Origin: a virus
Length of the DNA: 41,850 nucleotides
Virus record (IMG/VR): IMGVR_UViG_3300004463_001175
Location: 1 to 41,850 of that record
Strand: one strand, 5' to 3'
The notes beneath the pieces are model-generated. The model saw only the letters and a program-made list of their open reading frames with translations, did not search any database and had not been told where the DNA came from. A program made the translations under genes and the position numbers. Position 1 is the first letter of the stretch; each line of letters opens with the position of its first letter. Positions 19,448-28,800 of the stretch are shown in pieces.

Positions 19448-20197
19448 CTATTTCCATTCGACGAACGTCGTCGATTTCGCGATGTAGTTCGTCACCCATT
19501 GACGCGGCGTCGTCATGCCGCCCTTCGACGCGGCGATGATCCACTCCGCCGGTTTGTCGTCGTCGGTCGAAGCTCGTCCGTGATTGCAGATCCCGATCGC
19601 GCCGCCGTAGCCGGTGTCGTAGTTGCCCGGCCAGTTGTGAGCGAGGATCGTCAGCATCCAGCGGAAGCGGTCCTTGTCGCCGAAGGCGAGTTCCTGCAGG
19701 TAGCGGCTATCGACCGGATCGGTCAGGCGACTTCGGGTCTTGACCGCATTCTCAGCCGTCCACGAGGCGCTCGACCTCGCGTCGAACGCGCTCTGAAACC
19801 AGCGCCCGTCGCTCGGGTAGCTGTTGCCGGTCGAGCGCGCGTAGGGGCCGACGTCCCAGCCGCTGTCTTTCGGGTGCGGTGCCGCGTTCGTGATCTGGAA
19901 GCTCGACTCGTTGTAGGCGATCGAGATCAACATCCCCTTCGGCAGGCTGAACTCGGTCGTGAACGGCCGCGCCGCCACCGTGACGATCGAGCGCTGGGTC
20001 GCCAGCCCGGCGATCCCATCGACGACGAGCTTGTGGTCGCGCTGCCACTTGCGGACCCGGCGGACCGTCTTCGTCCCGAAGACGCCGTCAACGTCGTCGC
20101 CCTCCATGCCGACGTTCTGCTGGATGATCCCAACGTCGGTGCCGGTGTCGCCCTTGCGGAGCGCCACCCGATAGTCGGATGCGGGCGGGAACTCCAT
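19448..20197 (-). CDS. Endolysin: peptidoglycan-binding domain plus transglycosylase-like domain (249 aa)
   Basis: Residues about 8-72 are a PG_binding_1 domain (VALRKGDTGTDVGIIQQNVG ... DGVFGTKTVRRVRKWQRDHKLVVDGIAG). From about residue 85 a lysozyme/lytic-transglycosylase-like fold follows: GMLISIAYNESSF with E97 as probable catalytic acid, then GPYARSTGNSYPSDG. It should cleave the glycan strand. There is no signal peptide, so it needs a holin. It starts one base after the M15-like peptidase stop, and the two probably act together. Confidence 0.82.
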   Translation of the reverse strand: MEFPPASDYRVALRKGDTGTDVGIIQQNVGMEGDDVDGVFGTKTVRRVRKWQRDHKLVVDGIAGLATQRSIVTVAARPFTTEFSLPKGMLISIAYNESSFQITNAAPHPKDSGWDVGPYARSTGNSYPSDGRWFQSAFDARSSASWTAENAVKTRSRLTDPVDSRYLQELAFGDKDRFRWMLTILAHNWPGNYDTGYGGAIGICNHGRASTDDDKPAEWIIAASKGGMTTPRQWVTNYIAKSTTFVEWK

Positions 20198-20198
20198 C

Positions 20199-20798
20199 TC
20201 AGTACCCGCTCGCGCTCAGGTGGACGAGGTCGTAGGGCAGGTTGTTCTTGAGCGGCGAGCCGATCTCGTGCATGATCCGCTCGCAGTTCAGGTAGTCGGT
20301 GACGTCGGCAGCGCCGCCGAGATAGCCGGTCCGGGTGTGATTCGACGAGCGGCCCGCGCAGGTGCCAGGACAGGACGTGTGGCCGCACATGCGGATGCAG
20401 AGGCTCTCGCTGTACTCGGGCGAGCGGTAGCCGGAGACGAGGATGCCCTTCCAGCCGTGCTGACGCGCTTTCAGCAGCCAGTAGGCGATCCACTCGACGC
20501 ACGGCTTGCCGTCGAAGGTGACGACGCCGCCGCCGTGCGGGTCGTATGGCCCCTTGTCCTTCTTCTCCTCCTTGCGATCCTCTTTGCGCTCGATCGCATG
20601 CTTGAGGCGAGCTTCCAGATGCTCGTCGATCCGCCGCAGGTTCTTGCGCCGCATCCGGTACTGGTGCTGGCGGCGGTGATAATGCTCCCACGTCTCGTGC
20701 TTCCACGGCTGCAACTCGCGGAGCTTGAAACGACGAAGCCGGTCGTGAGCCTCGCGATGCTCCTTGCGGAGATGCTCGACCGTGGTCAGTTCAGCCAT
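20199..20798 (-). CDS. M15-like peptidase, endolysin component (199 aa)
   Basis: The C-terminal 110 residues match D-Ala-D-Ala carboxypeptidase/endopeptidase M15: VSGYRS (R125), SSNH154 followed by GGAAD165VTD, and DLVH193 near the end; H154, D165 and H193 are the zinc ligands. Five cysteines cluster at 134-172 and may form a second metal site or disulfides. The first 80 residues are a highly charged helix (HLRKEHREAHDRLRRF, ERKEDRKEEKKDK), likely coiled coil. Expected role: cleavage of peptide cross-links. The Shine-Dalgarno is weak. Confidence 0.82.
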   Translation of the reverse strand: MAELTTVEHLRKEHREAHDRLRRFKLRELQPWKHETWEHYHRRQHQYRMRRKNLRRIDEHLEARLKHAIERKEDRKEEKKDKGPYDPHGGGVVTFDGKPCVEWIAYWLLKARQHGWKGILVSGYRSPEYSESLCIRMCGHTSCPGTCAGRSSNHTRTGYLGGAADVTDYLNCERIMHEIGSPLKNNLPYDLVHLSASGY

Positions 20799-21150
20799 TG
20801 CCTAGATTCTTGCCGCGCCATCGGTCGGCTTCGTGGTCGATGAAGATCAGCAGCAGCGACAGCCCAAGGATGCCCGGTACGGCCGCGACGATCAGCGAGC
20901 AGACCACGAACCACGAGACCTCGGTCGGCTTCTCGCCGATCAGGTGGAACTCGGCGTAGGCGAAGGCCATGTTCAGGACGAGGTAGCTGGTCCCGACGAG
21001 AGCAACGCCGCGATTCTCAGGCGGTCGCCAACCCCGGTGGACGAGCCGGAGGCTGCGGATGATCACCGCGACGGTCAGCGCCGCGCCGAACCCGGACAGG
21101 AACGCAGCGACGCCCCGGAACGGATCGAGCAGGTCGGCGCTACCGCTCAT
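20791..21150 (-). CDS. Membrane protein, three or four TM helices (119 aa)
   Basis: The ATG at 21150 overlaps the preceding gene by 11 bases. Hydrophobic segments lie at about 12-34 (FRGVAAFLSGFGAALTVAVII), 50-66 (ALVGTSYLVLNMAFAY), and 80-103 (WFVVCSLIVAAVPGILGLSLLLIF). The layout (ADLLDPFRGV amphipathic start, first TM, basic loop, second and third TM, acidic end) parallels the neighbouring membrane protein at 21140-21511. A lysis-related membrane function is likely but not proven. Confidence 0.72.
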   Translation of the reverse strand: MSGSADLLDPFRGVAAFLSGFGAALTVAVIIRSLRLVHRGWRPPENRGVALVGTSYLVLNMAFAYAEFHLIGEKPTEVSWFVVCSLIVAAVPGILGLSLLLIFIDHEADRWRGKNLGNG

Positions 21151-21511
21151 CGCCCTCGACCATCGACTTCGCCTCGCCGTCGAGCATCGTCTCGTCGTCG
21201 TGGAGGATGCCGCCCATCCCGATGATCAGCAGCGTGAAAGCGACGAAGCCAATCGGCGAACGGAAGGTCAGATCGCCGCTCCCGAGCCGGGTCGCGACGA
21301 CCATCGTCATTCCGATCACAAGGATCGCGATCCCGAGTCGGGTCAGCGCCATGTAGTCGAGCCGGGCCTTGCCGTACCAAGGATCGGTCGGCATCCGCTT
21401 GCGCCGGTAGTAGAGCCACGCCTCCGAGAGCGCCAGCCCGCAGGCAACCCCGCCCTCGACGAGGACGAGGCCCCGGAACAGGTCGGGCAGGACGTCAGCG
21501 AGAAGCGTCAT
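21140..21511 (-). CDS. Membrane protein, three TM helices (123 aa)
   Basis: AAGGAGG precedes the ATG at 21511; the gene overlaps the one before it by 17 bases. TM segments: about 11-30 (LFRGLVLVEGGVACGLALSEAW), 55-73 (LTRLGIAILVIGMTMVVA), 83-103 (PIGFVAFTLLIIGMGGIL). The N-terminal ADVLPDLFRGLV resembles ADLLDPFRGVA of the next gene, which suggests an old duplication. No catalytic motif. A holin, antiholin or membrane-docked regulator are possible. Confidence 0.72.
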   Translation of the reverse strand: MTLLADVLPDLFRGLVLVEGGVACGLALSEAWLYYRRKRMPTDPWYGKARLDYMALTRLGIAILVIGMTMVVATRLGSGDLTFRSPIGFVAFTLLIIGMGGILHDDETMLDGEAKSMVEGDER

Positions 21512-21701
21512 CGGAAGCCTCCTTCTCAGCGGTCCGGCGTCGCTCCAGCGCCTGCGCCCCGACGGTGCCGCCGACGACCGCGCCCATCAGGAAGTGAAGC
21601 TGAGCATCGACGTGAGTGCCTTGGACGAGCGCGACGACGTTGGCGACAACCCAGACAAACGTCACCGACCCCGCGACCAACGTATAGATCCAGCTTGGCA
21701 A
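21495..21701 (-). CDS. Small membrane protein (68 aa)
   Basis: The start is taken as the TTG at 21701, four bases after the upstream stop; no better start is available and the Shine-Dalgarno is weak. Two hydrophobic segments (SWIYTLVAGSVTFVWVVANVVALV and FLMGAVVGGTVGAQAL) are followed by a charged tail (ERRRTAEKEASDD). The two-TM plus charged tail layout is holin-like. Confidence 0.6.
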   Translation of the reverse strand: MPSWIYTLVAGSVTFVWVVANVVALVQGTHVDAQLHFLMGAVVGGTVGAQALERRRTAEKEASDDASR

Positions 21702-21704
21702 GGC

Positions 21705-21968
21705 TCACCGCGCTCGCTTCTCTCGCTCGCGCTCGCGCTCGCGGCGCTGGCGCCGAAGTTCGCCATAGATCAAGACGCCGACGAGCGCGATCACGGCGCT
21801 GGCCGCGAACTGCGCTGCCGAGATCCAGAGGTCGGTGTTCTCGGTTGCCAACGAGGCGATTCCGACTGCGATCACCATGAAAGTCAGCAAGGCTCCAATC
21901 AAGACCATCTCCCAAAGTTTGGCTCGCTCCACGGACACCTTCATCGTCCGGATCAGTTGCTCGGTCAT
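21705..21968 (-). CDS. Small membrane protein with RE-repeat tail (87 aa)
   Basis: Two TM helices are predicted (WEMVLIGALLTFMVIAVGIASLA and ISAAQFAASAVIALVGVLIYG) and the C-terminus is a run of arginine and glutamate (RRQRREREREREKRAR) encoded by a simple repeat near 21717-21745. This is the classical holin layout: two TM helices and a strongly basic end. It is the first gene of the lysis block after the tail-fiber-like genes. Confidence 0.7.
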   Translation of the reverse strand: MTEQLIRTMKVSVERAKLWEMVLIGALLTFMVIAVGIASLATENTDLWISAAQFAASAVIALVGVLIYGELRRQRREREREREKRAR

Positions 21969-21987
21969 TCAGTTTTCCTGCCTTCGG

Positions 21988-23796
21988 CTAGTAGGTGTGC
22001 ATGTACGGGACGGTCGCGAAGTTGGTCGGCGGCGTGATGTTGACCGGCGTCGTATAGCTCGACCCGACGGTGCCGCCGCGCGGCGTCCCGCTAAACGATA
22101 TGTAGCTCGACGAGCCGTTGTTGAAAGCAAGGCCGATGTAGTAGAGGCCCGGCGTGATCTGATAGGCACTTGAGAACGCGACCTGCTGCTGCTGGCCGGT
22201 CGCAGCGCCAGCGAGATTCACGCCGGTCGTCGTCTTCGCCAGGATCGTGCCGCTGCGGTTGTAGAGGATCGCCTTGACTTGGCCGGTCGTGTTCGCGGGC
22301 CGGAACTCGACGCCGCTGACAATCCCGGTGCCGTTGACGAAGACCTCGGCGAAGTAGGCGTTGTTGGCGGTCGGGCTGCTCGTCGTCGTTGTCCCCACGA
22401 ACGGCGGGCACCACCGCTTTATGTTGTGCGGCCCCTCGATCGCTTGCTCGATCGAGAGGTTGGCGCCGCCATAGAGGACGCCGGGACTCGTATCGACGCC
22501 GAGTCCGCTGAGCCGATGCACCTTGAGGTTGCCGTAGATGACGTTGTTGGCATCGAAGACCGTCATCTGCTCGTTGAAGTCGGCGCCCGGCTCAAGCCCG
22601 TCGCCGCGCTCGATGTCGATCCGCATGTCTTGGAACATGATCCGAGCGACGCCGGAGACGGCCGGATAGGTGAGCAGGTCGGTCGGCGTCCATCCGGCGA
22701 TCGCGACGCCGCAATGCTCGACCGACATCGACAGGCCGTTGGCAGCATGGTTGCCGTGAGTCCACGGCGTCTGCAGCCCGAGTCCGATCTTGCACTTGTA
22801 GGCAGCCGGGTTCTCCATCCACAGGTGATCTGTGACCGGGATGACGTAGCCGGTGTGCATCTGCAGCACGTAGCCGCCCCGCAGGTAGTGATGGTTGAAG
22901 CCGTAGGCACCGCAGGTGCGGATGCCGAAGGCGTTGGGATGGGTGTTCGTGTTCGCGGCCGACTTGCCGTCGCCCGCCTGGACGTTGACGTTGTCGATGT
23001 TGAAGCCGCCGAAGCTGAGACCGTCGATCCCGGCGATCGGCGCGTTCTCCAAGAGCAGGATCTTGAAGCCCTTGAGTGTCACCGGCCCGGACCAGTTCCG
23101 CCACAGCCCGCCGTTCTCCTCGGTCGCGCCGCCGATCACGCTCGGCGGGCCGTAGGTGGCCGAGTAGCTATCGACGGTGCGGGCGCAGAGCAAGGTCGCT
23201 TGCGGCGAAGCCCAGCCGACCGGGTCGTAGCTGCCGACGATCGAGATCGGCTTTGTGCTGTCGATCTCGTCGGCGAGCGAGAGGATGCAGTTGCCGTTGC
23301 GATCGCGGCGCGGGTTGGCGCCGACCACGTAGACCTTCGCCGGATCGAGTCGGACGATCCCACCCCGCCCGTAATCCATCGCCGCGTCGATCGCCCCCTG
23401 GATGCCAGCGGTGTCGTCGTGGTTGAAGTCGTTGCCCTTGGCGCCGTAGTTCTCGGGGTAGAACTCAAGCCCTTGCGTGTGGCCGTCTTGCGGATTGCCG
23501 GTCGAGGGTCCGCCGACGAGCGCCGGGCCGATCGCGCCGTGGACGAGAATGTCGGCGCCGCTGCGACTGATCCAGACCCGATCGCCCCGTTGCGGCGAGT
23601 AGCTGCTCAGCGCATACGCCTCAAGCTCAAACGGGACGACCGTGATCGTGCCGTCAGCAGCGGTTGTCGTGTCGCCGCCGCCCACGGCGACCTTCAACGG
23701 CGCCACCGAAGTCACGATTCCGATCGAGCGCTGAATCGAGCGATGCCGGAGACGGCGAAGCTGGCGCTCGATCTTGCGGTCGCTGCGGGCGCTCAC
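21988..23796 (-). CDS. Tail-tip protein with pectate-lyase-like beta-helix (602 aa)
   Basis: The GTG start at 23796 overlaps the previous stop (GTGA). Residues 1-100 are a small beta domain that opens RSIGIVTSVAPLKVAVGGG and resembles tail-tip OB-fold modules. At about 110-135 the motif FYPENYGAKGNDFNHDDTAGIQGAI is the classic start of a Pectate_lyase_3 right-handed beta-helix, which continues to about 430. The last 150 residues are a separate beta-rich module (VFVNGTGIVSGVEFRPANTT). Most probably a receptor-binding or depolymerase protein that attacks a host polysaccharide. Substrate unknown. Confidence 0.82.
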   Translation of the reverse strand: MSARSDRKIERQLRRLRHRSIQRSIGIVTSVAPLKVAVGGGDTTTAADGTITVVPFELEAYALSSYSPQRGDRVWISRSGADILVHGAIGPALVGGPSTGNPQDGHTQGLEFYPENYGAKGNDFNHDDTAGIQGAIDAAMDYGRGGIVRLDPAKVYVVGANPRRDRNGNCILSLADEIDSTKPISIVGSYDPVGWASPQATLLCARTVDSYSATYGPPSVIGGATEENGGLWRNWSGPVTLKGFKILLLENAPIAGIDGLSFGGFNIDNVNVQAGDGKSAANTNTHPNAFGIRTCGAYGFNHHYLRGGYVLQMHTGYVIPVTDHLWMENPAAYKCKIGLGLQTPWTHGNHAANGLSMSVEHCGVAIAGWTPTDLLTYPAVSGVARIMFQDMRIDIERGDGLEPGADFNEQMTVFDANNVIYGNLKVHRLSGLGVDTSPGVLYGGANLSIEQAIEGPHNIKRWCPPFVGTTTTSSPTANNAYFAEVFVNGTGIVSGVEFRPANTTGQVKAILYNRSGTILAKTTTGVNLAGAATGQQQQVAFSSAYQITPGLYYIGLAFNNGSSSYISFSGTPRGGTVGSSYTTPVNITPPTNFATVPYMHTY

Positions 23797-25817
23797 TTGT
23801 ACACCTTCACGTTGCGAATCCGCATCTCCAAGTCAGTCGGCCCGACCCGCTGCGGATACCAGCCGACGCGGAACATCACCGAAGTCGCCTGAGCGCTGCT
23901 GATCCCAAGCCCTCCCGTGTACTGGTCGCCCATCGTCGCGATGTTCGTGTTCTGGCCGTTGGAGAAAGCCGGGTCGATCCCCTTGACGCCGTTCAGGTAG
24001 GCGATTGCGAAGCCGGTCGGATTCTGGTTGGTCGAGCCAGCGGTCAGCCCCATGTAGCGCATGTCCCACTTGACGTGGTAGCCGATCTTGAACCATTGGT
24101 TGCGCGGGATCACGCCGACGTTCCACTCGCGCTCAAACTCGTAGTTGTTGGAGTCCTTCCGATAGCCGCCCTCGACCCGGATCGAGAGCATGTCGGTGCC
24201 GCGCTCGATCCCGAAGCCGCCCGTATAGCCCGCGTTCTGGTTGCCGTGAAACTGGTTCACCGTCGAGCGGTTGTCGCTGTCCTGCGGGAACTCGACGTAG
24301 GCCGGGACGTACATCTCCCACTCGTAGTAGACGGTCGCGCCGGGCATCCCCGGAATCGCGCCGCCCCGGTTGGCCGCTGTGTTGTGTTCCTGAAACTCGG
24401 TGTGGATGCCGCTCGTCTCGGTCGGGTGGGCGATGAACAGCGCGTAGCCAGTCCGGTACTCGGCGATGTTGCCGCCGACGAGCGGATCAACCGGCGCTGC
24501 GCCCCATTGGCTTTCCTGGCCGGGCACCGCATTGATCGCCGCCGACCACGCGAGACTCATGCCTGCGGGCGGCAGGGTGGCGCCGCCGCCACCGCCGACC
24601 TTCGGCACCCTGATCGTCGCGTCGTTGAAGCGCGCCGTGTCGGCGATCGTCCGCGCAAGCGCGCCCGAAGGTGGCGGCGGCGGTTCGGGCGGCGGTGTCT
24701 CGTCCCTCGTCACCGAGTAGCGGCGGGTCGTGCAACTCATTGTCCCGTCGAGCGTCAGCGGGATCGTCAGCGTGTCGATCACGTGGTACTCGTTGATCCC
24801 AAGCTGCGGGCGCGAAACCAAGACGACGTCATTCGGCTCAAGCGCCGGGTGGACGAGCGCCTCAAAGCTGATCTCCTGATGGGTGCCGAGATAGAGCGAG
24901 AGGATGCGCGCGGCGACGTCGTTTGCCTGCCCCTGCTCCGTCACCCACTCCGACGAGTAGACCAACGTCTTCTTGCCGAAGCTGCCGCCGTAGTAGGTCG
25001 GGCTGGCGCGGTTTTGGTCCCGAGCTTCGCCGTAGATCGGATCGCCGTGGCCGTTCTCACCTTCGACGAGAACGCGGTTGACGGCGTCTTCGCGGCTCCA
25101 TCGCTTGCCGACGCCGAGCAGGGTCGCATCTTCGCCCTCGGTGAACTCCCAGACTGGCGGCGGCGCCTTGCGCGTGTCGCGGAGAGCGAGCTTGCCGTCT
25201 TGGTCGAAGAACAACTCGGCGCCGTTCGCGGCTTCGGCGAGTCCGAGCATGAAGTCCCAGCGATCGTCGCCCGCCTCCCAGCCGACGAACGGCGTCGGCA
25301 CCGTCGAGACGAACAGGTCGTCGGAGACCGGCAACGTCTCCGGCGCGTAGCCGAGAACCCCGAGCGCGATGATCCAGAAGTAGACGCTCTGCCCGGCCGG
25401 GATCTGCCCAGCCTTCTCAAAGACGGCGTCGATCAGGACGATCGAGCGGTCCATGCCGCTGATCGACATCTGAACCTGCCCGTCATTCGACTCGGTCACT
25501 TCGACCTCGTCGATCCGGAAGATCCCGAGCGGCACCATCTCCGCTTCGCCGTTGATCTCCAAGCCGCGCTGGATGACGACCTCGTTGCCGTAGGGCGCGA
25601 GCAGGTCTTCGGGCGCATCGGGGATCAGCCCGCCGAACTCAAGATCGTCCTGCGAGACCGCAACGGTCAGCGAGCAGGACGCCCGCGTCGTCGCCGTCGA
25701 GTCGAAGGTGACGCTGCCGTCGATCACGTCGAGCGTCGTGTCGCCGACCGTGACCGTGACGACCGGCGTGTTCGTGCCTTTTAGAGCATCCTCAAACTCG
25801 GCGGTGATGGGCTGCAT
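23793..25817 (-). CDS. Baseplate hub-like protein with C-terminal polysaccharide-lyase-like domain (674 aa)
   Basis: The ATG at 25817 lies one base after the upstream stop; the open frame reaches further upstream but that part overlaps the previous gene. Residues about 1-360 fit the tail-hub domain of siphophages (MQPITAEFEDALKGTNTPV; SISGMDRSIVLIDAVF). A hinge follows (TPPPEPPPPPSG) and one DTA-type repeat, RTIADTARFND. From about 420 onward the sequence is a jelly-roll of heparin/alginate lyase type: NQFHGNQNAGYTGGFGIERG, NQWFKIGYHVKWDMRYMG, and a C-terminal RIRNVKVYK strand. It probably degrades an anionic surface glycan at the tail tip. Confidence 0.78.
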   Translation of the reverse strand: MQPITAEFEDALKGTNTPVVTVTVGDTTLDVIDGSVTFDSTATTRASCSLTVAVSQDDLEFGGLIPDAPEDLLAPYGNEVVIQRGLEINGEAEMVPLGIFRIDEVEVTESNDGQVQMSISGMDRSIVLIDAVFEKAGQIPAGQSVYFWIIALGVLGYAPETLPVSDDLFVSTVPTPFVGWEAGDDRWDFMLGLAEAANGAELFFDQDGKLALRDTRKAPPPVWEFTEGEDATLLGVGKRWSREDAVNRVLVEGENGHGDPIYGEARDQNRASPTYYGGSFGKKTLVYSSEWVTEQGQANDVAARILSLYLGTHQEISFEALVHPALEPNDVVLVSRPQLGINEYHVIDTLTIPLTLDGTMSCTTRRYSVTRDETPPPEPPPPPSGALARTIADTARFNDATIRVPKVGGGGGATLPPAGMSLAWSAAINAVPGQESQWGAAPVDPLVGGNIAEYRTGYALFIAHPTETSGIHTEFQEHNTAANRGGAIPGMPGATVYYEWEMYVPAYVEFPQDSDNRSTVNQFHGNQNAGYTGGFGIERGTDMLSIRVEGGYRKDSNNYEFEREWNVGVIPRNQWFKIGYHVKWDMRYMGLTAGSTNQNPTGFAIAYLNGVKGIDPAFSNGQNTNIATMGDQYTGGLGISSAQATSVMFRVGWYPQRVGPTDLEMRIRNVKVYK

Positions 25818-25818
25818 C

Positions 25819-28800
25819 TCACCCGAGCGCGTTCCAGGCGTTCGCGACGTTGCTGAACACGTCCCGCGACGGCTTCGCGCCGCCAGCGAGGCGATAGACG
25901 CCCTCGTGCCGATCCCAGCTTGGATTGGCGGCGGCGTCGTCCTCGTCGTCCTTGTAGGTGTAGACACACATCGGCCCGGCGAGATCCCAATAGGTGCTGA
26001 CGAGGGTGCCGCTGTTCGTATCGCCCGAGCGCGCCGCCGCGTAGTGCTTCCACTCGGCCATGAACACGGCCTCCATGTAGGCAGCGGTGTTCTCGTCCAC
26101 GACCGAGTTGTTCGTGCCTCGGGTCGGGACGCCGACCTCGCCGATCCAGATCTTCTTCCGGTTCGCGGTGCCGGTCGTGCCGTCGCCGTTTGCCTGCATC
26201 ACCGAGCGGATCGACGGCGTCGGAGACAGGTGGCCGGTCATCTGCCGCCACGCCGACCAGTCGAAGTTCGTCGGTGTGTTGTCGTACTTGTTCGCAAACG
26301 AGGGCGAGTGATACGGATGGTGCGACAGCCCGTCCATGAACGCCTTGCACGAGCGCGGCGACTGGTAGAGCGTCGAGTACCACGTGACCGGGTTGACCGA
26401 GAAGTCCCAGGCCGCGACGCCGACCTGATCCGGGGCAGGCGACGTGCCACCGGGCAGGACAACGCAGTCGGGGTCGCCCTGCTTGAGCTTCGGATACGCC
26501 GCCTTGAGCAGGTTCGCGTAGGCGTTGCCGACCGTTACCCGGTTCGTCTCGTAGTCGTTGACCCAGGCGCCAGCGATGTTGAAGAACCCGGCGATGTTCG
26601 GCTCGTTCCAGACCTCAAACACGTGGCACTTGTTGGTCGCGCCGTAACGCTTCGCGACCTCAAGGCAGAAGTTCGCGTAGGCGTTCACCTGCGTTGTCCC
26701 GATCGGCGCGAACTTGTCCTGCCAGTTGCTGTACTTGGTCGGATCGAGCCATTGCGGCGAGTAGCCGATCATCGCCCACGGCCACAGCCCCTGCGCGGCG
26801 ACGTTGTTCATCATCCGGTCGGTCGTCGTCCAGTTCCAAGTCGTCGGGTCGGTCGAGGACGTCGTCTGGATCGCCGACCAGGGAATATCGACGCGAATCC
26901 ACTTCGCGCCCATCGCCTTCATGTCGGTCATCTGCGTGTTCTGGCTTGACGTCGAGAGACCGGGGAAGCCGCCGCCGGGAGCGAAGCCGTAGGCGAGCCG
27001 ATCATCGACGACGACCTCCGGCTCCTCGATGATCGGCGGCGGCTGGACGACGCCTGCGTTCTTCGTACCAGCGGTGAAGTGCGCGGCGATCCGCTGCTGC
27101 GGGAGGATCTTCTCGTAGACGGCGATGTTGTCCACGAGGCCGTCGTAGACCTCCCAATTCGGGTTGTCGGGGTTGAAGCCCCGGTGGCCGAACTGGAAGT
27201 TGCCGGAGAGCAGCAGCTTGGAATATTCCTGCCGGACACCGGCATAGCCGAGCGGTCCCTGCGCCCCCATGCTGACGCCGTTGATAAACCACTCGCAGAT
27301 GCCGGTCGTGTCGTCGAAGGTGCAAACCACGTGGGTCGCTTCGTTTAGCTGGAAGCTGCTGACCGGGTGCCCGGTGAGGTTGGTTCCCCAATCGACCCAG
27401 CCGACCGGATAGGTGTTCACGTCGGAGTAGAACCGCATCGACGACGGGTTTATGAACTCCCAGGTCGGATACGGCGCCCCGGCGCCGAAGACGACGGCGG
27501 CGCCGTCGGCAGCCTGCGCTTGGAATCCAGGGGTGCTGTTGTTGCCGATCCCCCGGCAAACCGCCGACAAGAATGACGTGTTGGTCTTGCTCGCGTAGGT
27601 GAACGCGGCGGTCCCGCCGTTCGTCGTCAGCCTCAAGTGACCCTTCGTCGCATCCTGGCTGCTCGCCGCAGGGAACGCGGGCTGCCCGCCAGCAGCGAGC
27701 GTCGAGGCGACCGGGAGCGTGTAGCTCGTCCCGACCTGAATCGTCCGCGCGCCGCCGGTCATCGTCGTCGTCGGCGTACTCGCCCGGTGATCGGACGATC
27801 CGGCGAAGATCGTATTGAAGCTGTAGCTGCTGATCTTGTAGAGCCAGACCTCCATCGTCAGCTTCGCGCCGGGCTGGAACGGCTGGTAGTTGTCGGCCTT
27901 GAAGCCGACGCCGGGGTTGTCGCCGACGCCGATCGCGTTGCCGTTCTCATCGACGTCGAAGTGACCGTGCATGTAGATCGAGTGCTTGGTCAGGTCTTCG
28001 GTGATCAGCGGCGAGCCGTCGAAGCTGACGTCGGCGTTGCTGACCACGTCGCCCGAGTAGATCTTCCCGGTCCGGTTGTGGCCGGAGGAGTCGGCGAGCG
28101 TCGTCCCGCCGGTCTCGTTGAGGCGCCACCACAGCGCCGGGCCGTCGGCCTGAACCTCCTCGGTGTAGGTCTTGAGACTGCCGGGGCTGTCGGGCGGCGG
28201 GGTCTGGTGATGCTTGTTCGACGGCCGCTTCACTCGGGTCCATGCGTAGGTCACGTTGCGCCTCTCCATCGCCTTGTTGTCGATCAGCCGCTCGACCGTC
28301 TCGTCGCCGAGAACCACCCAGCGGTCCGGCTCGTCGGTGTCGTAAGCCGCCTGCAGAAGCAGCGGCGTCTTCTCGCTCGCGATCGTCTGGACGCGCTCAA
28401 GCTCGACGCTGTCGTGGGTGCGGATGCCGACCTCGCCGGTCTCGGGGCCGCGTGAGTCCATCGTCGCAACAGCGTCGTCACGACCAAGCGGCTGCTGAAC
28501 ATTGAGCCGTGCCTGCCGCTGCTGGCCGTTGAAGCTCGCGATCCGAAGCGCCGTGTTCAGCAGCGGCAACAGCGGGTGCTTGAGCCACCACCCGGTCTGC
28601 ATCGTGACCGTCCTCGTTGACCACGCCGAGACTGAGGCGGTCGTGAGGTCGAACAGGTGGACGGCCCGGACTCGGTACTGCTGCGGCTCGCCGTTCGGCG
28701 CCTCGTAGTCGTAGAGCGTCGCCGGGTTGTCCGTCACCCAGCCGACGTCGTTGTCGGTCCGCATCGGCTTCCACTCGGACGTCTCCACGTCGAGATACTG

